Positions 62,701 through 64,000 of a DNA stretch of 64,000 nt are shown here, piece after piece. The number at the start of each line of letters is the position of its first letter. The first letter of the stretch is position 1. Source of the DNA: Sphingopyxis indica. GTDB taxonomy: Bacteria > Pseudomonadota > Alphaproteobacteria > Sphingomonadales > Sphingomonadaceae. Position numbers and translations under genes: made by a program. Below the pieces are notes generated by a model. The model was given only the letters and a program-made list of their open reading frames with translations. It did no database searches and had not been told where the DNA came from. Where the stretch lies: contig NZ_FZPA01000009.1 in assembly GCF_900188185.1 (NCBI RefSeq), forward strand, positions 1 through 64,000. The letters run 5' to 3'.

Positions 62701-64000
62701 TTACCGATTCTTCCGCCCCTCGATCAGCCCGTCGACCAGGCTCGGGTCGGCAAGGGTCGAGGTGTCGCCGAGCGATCCGAAATCATTCTCCGCGATCTTG
62801 CGCAGGATACGCCGCATGATCTTGCCCGAGCGCGTCTTGGGGAGCGCGGTGGTGAAGTGGATATGGTCGGGCGTCGCGATCGGGCCGATCTCGGTGCGCA
62901 CCTGCTGGCGGAGTTCGGCGAGCAGGTCGTCGTTCGGGTCGACCCCCGCGTTGACCGTGACATAGGCATAGATGCCCTGGCCCTTGATGTCGTGCGGATA
63001 GCCGACCACCGCGGCCTCGGCGACCATCTCGTGCAGCACGAGCGCGCTTTCGACCTCGGCGGTGCCCATGCGGTGCCCCGAGACGTTGATGACGTCGTCG
63101 ACGCGCCCGGTGATCCGCCAATAACCGCCCTCGTCGCGGCGGCAGCCGTCGCCGGTGAAATATTTTCCCATATAGGTCGAAAAATAGGTCTGAACGAAGC
63201 GGTCGTGATCGCCATAGACTGTGCGCGCCTGCCCCGGCCAGCTGTGCGTGATGCACAGATTGCCCTCGGCCGCACCGCCGGTCTGTTCGTCGACGAGCAC
63301 GCCGCCCTCGGCATCGACGAGTTGCGGGCGGACGCCGAAGAAGGGGCGCCCCGCGCTCCCCGGTTGCATCGCGTGCGCTCCGGGCAGGGTGGTCATCATG
63401 ATCCCGCCGGTTTCGGTCTGCCACCAGGTGTCGATGACCGGAACGCGGCCCTTGCCGACGATGTCGTGATACCAGCGCCACGCCTCCGGGTTGATCGGTT
63501 CGCCGACGGTGCCCAGCAGGCGGATCGACGAAAGGTCGTGGTGCGTCACATAATCGTCGCCCTCGCGCATCAGCGCGCGGATCGCGGTGGGTGCGGTGTA
63601 GAGGATATTGACCCGATGCTTGTCGACGACGCGCCAGAAGCGGTCGTGGTCGGGAAAATTGGGGATGCCTTCGAACATCAGGGTCGTCGCGCCGTTCTGC
63701 AACGGGCCATAGACGACATAGCTGTGCCCGGTGACCCAGCCGATGTCGGCGGTACACCAGAAGATTTCGCCGGGCCGATAGTCGAAGCCGTACCAGAAGG
63801 TCGTCGCGGTCCACACCGAATAGCCGCCGACCGTGTGCAGCACCCCCTTGGGCTTCCCCGTCGATCCCGAGGTATAGAGGATGAATAGCGGGTCCTCGGC
63901 GTTCATCGGCTCGCACGGGCAGTCGGCGCCGACATCGGCCGAGAGCGCGTCGTACCAATGGTCGCGCCCTTCCTTCATCGCGACGTCGCCGCCGGTGTGC
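62701..64000 (-). CDS. acsA: acetyl-CoA synthetase, C-terminal two thirds
   Basis: AMP-forming acetate-CoA ligase; the 5' part lies beyond the window edge, so at least 433 codons of a protein usually about 650 residues are seen. Motifs: [18 protein letters not shown] (AMP binding), [10 protein letters not shown], the hinge [31 protein letters not shown], and [16 protein letters not shown] with the Lys that acetylation inactivates. It makes acetyl-CoA from acetate. A repeat separates it from anbu. Confidence 0.96.
   Translation of the reverse strand, partial: HTGGDVAMKEGRDHWYDALSADVGADCPCEPMNAEDPLFILYTSGSTGKPKGVLHTVGGYSVWTATTFWYGFDYRPGEIFWCTADIGWVTGHSYVVYGPLQNGATTLMFEGIPNFPDHDRFWRVVDKHRVNILYTAPTAIRALMREGDDYVTHHDLSSIRLLGTVGEPINPEAWRWYHDIVGKGRVPVIDTWWQTETGGIMMTTLPGAHAMQPGSAGRPFFGVRPQLVDAEGGVLVDEQTGGAAEGNLCITHSWPGQARTVYGDHDRFVQTYFSTYMGKYFTGDGCRRDEGGYWRITGRVDDVINVSGHRMGTAEVESALVLHEMVAEAAVVGYPHDIKGQGIYAYVTVNAGVDPNDDLLAELRQQVRTEIGPIATPDHIHFTTALPKTRSGKIMRRILRKIAENDFGSLGDTSTLADPSLVDGLIEGRKNR

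Overview
The window is GC-rich, densely coded chromosomal DNA of an alphaproteobacterium, almost certainly a sphingomonad (Sphingopyxis or a close relative; the genus is inference). Pointers are the NepR/EcfG/PhyR general-stress genes, two TorF-type porins, a DUF6356 protein, an ECF sigma/NrsF pair, and several families of short palindromic intergenic repeats of the kind common in this family. No rRNA, tRNA, CRISPR array, prophage or complete insertion sequence was recognised.

Layout. 0-4.6 kb: tail of an unknown gene, an orphan C-terminal fragment of a long-chain acyl-CoA synthetase, a lipoprotein, then glyoxalase II, glyoxalase I, a thioesterase, an alpha/beta hydrolase, a DUF6356 protein and a MerC-like membrane protein. 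4.5-9.3 kb: thrS behind a leader with two competing hairpins, an AraC regulator, a probable zincin and a TauE/SafE permease. 9.3-13.5 kb: YbbP/YbbA-like ABC transporter divergent from a TesA-like esterase, an order also found in E. coli. 13.6-21 kb: LytTR regulator, acyltransferase 3, GNAT, ispG, two TorF porins, lldD. 21-32.4 kb: FAD oxidoreductase/amidohydrolase/HIBADH-like operon, ilvA, homocysteine methyltransferase, Rrf2/methyltransferase pair, and a hydrolase, methyltransferase and sugar dehydrogenase operon.

32.7-37.1 kb is the general stress response locus: nepR-ecfG, a second EcfG-type sigma factor, phyR and an HWE histidine kinase, with a textbook EcfG promoter in front of nepR. 37.2-39.7 kb: sodB, sdaA, a small orphan protein. 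39.7-40.4 kb is a nest of repeats over a LysR remnant. 40.4-44.6 kb is a glutathione-dependent formaldehyde oxidation operon (frmA, purU, fghA) with two related VOC proteins and a YbaK protein. 44.7-55.1 kb: quinone reductase, DEAD-box helicase, YhiN-type flavoprotein, Gre-like factor, ECF sigma/NrsF, two DUF2807 proteins, SDR, an LRAT-like protein and a secreted protein with three TonB-C repeats.

55.2-58.3 kb: secA, preceded by a small secreted peptide that could be a secretion monitor. 58.5-62.6 kb: the Anbu operon (circularly permuted ATP-grasp, alpha-E protein, transglutaminase-like protease, Anbu proteasome-like hydrolase), a widespread but poorly understood peptide synthesis/cleavage system. 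The window ends inside acetyl-CoA synthetase, read on the minus strand.
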